From: Rikenellaceae bacterium
Lineage (GTDB): Bacteria; Bacteroidota; Bacteroidia; Bacteroidales; Rikenellaceae
Length of the DNA: 7,535 bases
NCBI GenBank assembly: GCA_031286025.1
Contig: JAITVB010000132.1
Location: 1 to 7,535, forward strand
Direction of reading: 5' to 3'
Positions 6,496 through 7,535 of this stretch are shown here, one piece after another. Numbering within the stretch: position 1 is the stretch's first letter; each line of letters begins with the position of its first letter. The notes below the pieces were generated by a model. That model saw only the letters and a list, made by a program, of their open reading frames with translations, had not been told where the DNA came from and made no database searches. The translations under genes and the position numbers were made by a program.

Positions 6496-7535
6496 ATGAA
6501 ACGCATTTTTTTACTACTTCTGCTGACTACAGTCTGGCTCGGCGCGTCGGCCCAAAAACCAGACTTTGTCGTGTCGCCCGCCGACCCCGGCGCCTACCGC
6601 ACGATCAACGACGCCATCCAGGCCGCTCCCGCCAACGCGACGAAACCGTTCATTATATTGGTAAAAAACGGTGTCTACCGCGAGAAAGTAGTGGTCGACC
6701 GCCCTTTCATTACCCTGGTGGGCGAAGACCGCGACAGCACCCGGATCATTTTTCCGGAGTTGAACAGCAAGCGCACTATCCGTGAGTTCAACGGCAAGCC
6801 CGTCGGCGCAGGTTCGGTGACGCTGACCGAAGAGGCCGACGATTTCATGATCACCCGGATGACCGTTTGGAACAACTACGGGTCGACCGTCGAACCGACT
6901 ACCGCGCACCAGATGGCGATCTTCGGCAGGGCCGACCGCACGATCATCGTCAACTGCAACGTGTGGGCCGACGGTAACGACGACGTATCGCTGTGGCCGC
7001 CCGGAGGCAACGGGATGTTCTATCACGCCGACTGCGATTTTCGCTGTCCTGGCGTCGATTTCGTCTGCCCGCGCGGTTGGTGTTACGTGACTCGCTGTAC
7101 TTTCTACGGCGGCGGCGGACGCGCCCTGATCTGGCACGACGGACGCGGCGATTACGACAAGAAACTGGTGATCACCGATTCTCGTTTCGACTCCGACGGC
7201 CCGGGTATCCTCGGCCGTTACCATCACGACTCGCAATTCTTCCTGATCGATTGCACGATGAGCGAGGTGATGGTCGACCGGCCGATCACCTATGCCTATT
7301 CCGACCAGGTGCTCGACCCCATTCCGTGGGGTAACCGCGTTTACATGTATAACGTGCATCGCGACGGTGGCGACTACAAGTGGTTGGCCGATAATCTTCA
7401 AGAGGCCAAAGGATCGCCCAGGCCCCAGGATATCAATGCCGTTTGGACTTTCGGCGGTAGTTGGGATCCTGAAAAGACCGTCCGATCGCTTTGGGGGCTG
7501 ATCGCCTACAAGCAGATGAATCCCAACGGTAAATA
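6496..7535 (+). CDS. Secreted CE8 pectinesterase (right edge at or near the stop)
   Basis: The reading frame is open for 346 codons from the ATG at 6496. The final bases TA could be the start of a stop codon, so the protein may be essentially complete; CE8 enzymes are typically 300-400 residues. The signal peptide MKRIFLLLLLTTVWLGASA is probably cut before Gln20. A beta-helix follows (YRTINDAIQAAP at 34-45; NGVYREKV at 58-65, matching family GxYxE). Further matches: AHQMAIFGRADR at 137-148 corresponds to the QAVAL region, GVDFVCPRGW at 186-195 to GTVDFIFG with Asp188 conserved, and LGRY at 239-242 to the LGRPW arginine (Arg241). The usual QDTL is replaced by GNDDVSLW (160-167), with Asp162 or Asp163 as the likely catalytic acid. 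It would remove methyl esters from pectin, making substrate for the GH28 enzyme. Family call is strong; exact ester specificity is not. Confidence 0.9.
   Translation, partial: MKRIFLLLLLTTVWLGASAQKPDFVVSPADPGAYRTINDAIQAAPANATKPFIILVKNGVYREKVVVDRPFITLVGEDRDSTRIIFPELNSKRTIREFNGKPVGAGSVTLTEEADDFMITRMTVWNNYGSTVEPTTAHQMAIFGRADRTIIVNCNVWADGNDDVSLWPPGGNGMFYHADCDFRCPGVDFVCPRGWCYVTRCTFYGGGGRALIWHDGRGDYDKKLVITDSRFDSDGPGILGRYHHDSQFFLIDCTMSEVMVDRPITYAYSDQVLDPIPWGNRVYMYNVHRDGGDYKWLADNLQEAKGSPRPQDINAVWTFGGSWDPEKTVRSLWGLIAYKQMNPNGK

Overview
The window comes from a GC-rich member of the Bacteroidota, most likely a gut Rikenellaceae/Alistipes-like organism. That placement is an inference. It rests on promoters of the Bacteroidetes form (TTTG, 19 bases, TAnnTTTG), on start codons with little or no Shine-Dalgarno sequence, on the GC-rich codon choice (GAC, TTC, ATC, CTG) and on the gene content.

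Left half (1-4151, all minus strand): a four-gene multidrug-type efflux operon read right to left. It runs TetR/AcrR repressor, TolC-type outer-membrane channel, lipoprotein membrane-fusion adaptor, and RND inner-membrane pump (N-terminal 309 residues only, cut by the left window edge). Gaps between the genes are 50, 32 and 37 bases with no terminator. A consensus promoter with an 8+8 base inverted repeat over its -33 box lies before the repressor gene. This suggests one autoregulated transcript encoding a complete tripartite pump spanning both membranes.

Middle (4152-5958): a perfect 36-base palindrome with a T-run on the minus strand separates the efflux operon from a secreted family 28 glycoside hydrolase (polygalacturonase type), also on the minus strand. 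A tRNA-Leu(TAA) gene lies 48 bases upstream of the hydrolase start on the same strand. No promoter is visible between them, but a consensus minus-strand promoter stands about 180 bases upstream of the tRNA.

Right part (5959-7535): a 537-base stretch without an intact gene holds that promoter, a plus-strand -7 box inside an inverted repeat, and what looks like the 3' remnant of a small excisionase-like helix-turn-helix gene followed by a hairpin. A secreted CE8 pectinesterase then runs rightward to the window edge, where the last two bases (TA) may begin its stop codon. The pectinesterase (de-esterification) and the GH28 enzyme (hydrolysis of the de-esterified galacturonan) are divergently oriented and fit successive steps of pectin use.

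No CRISPR array, insertion sequence, integrase, or clearly undescribed system was found. The most useful second looks are the helix-turn-helix remnant next to the tRNA, the possible tRNA-GH28 co-transcription, the altered pectinesterase active-site motif and the candidate TetR operator.
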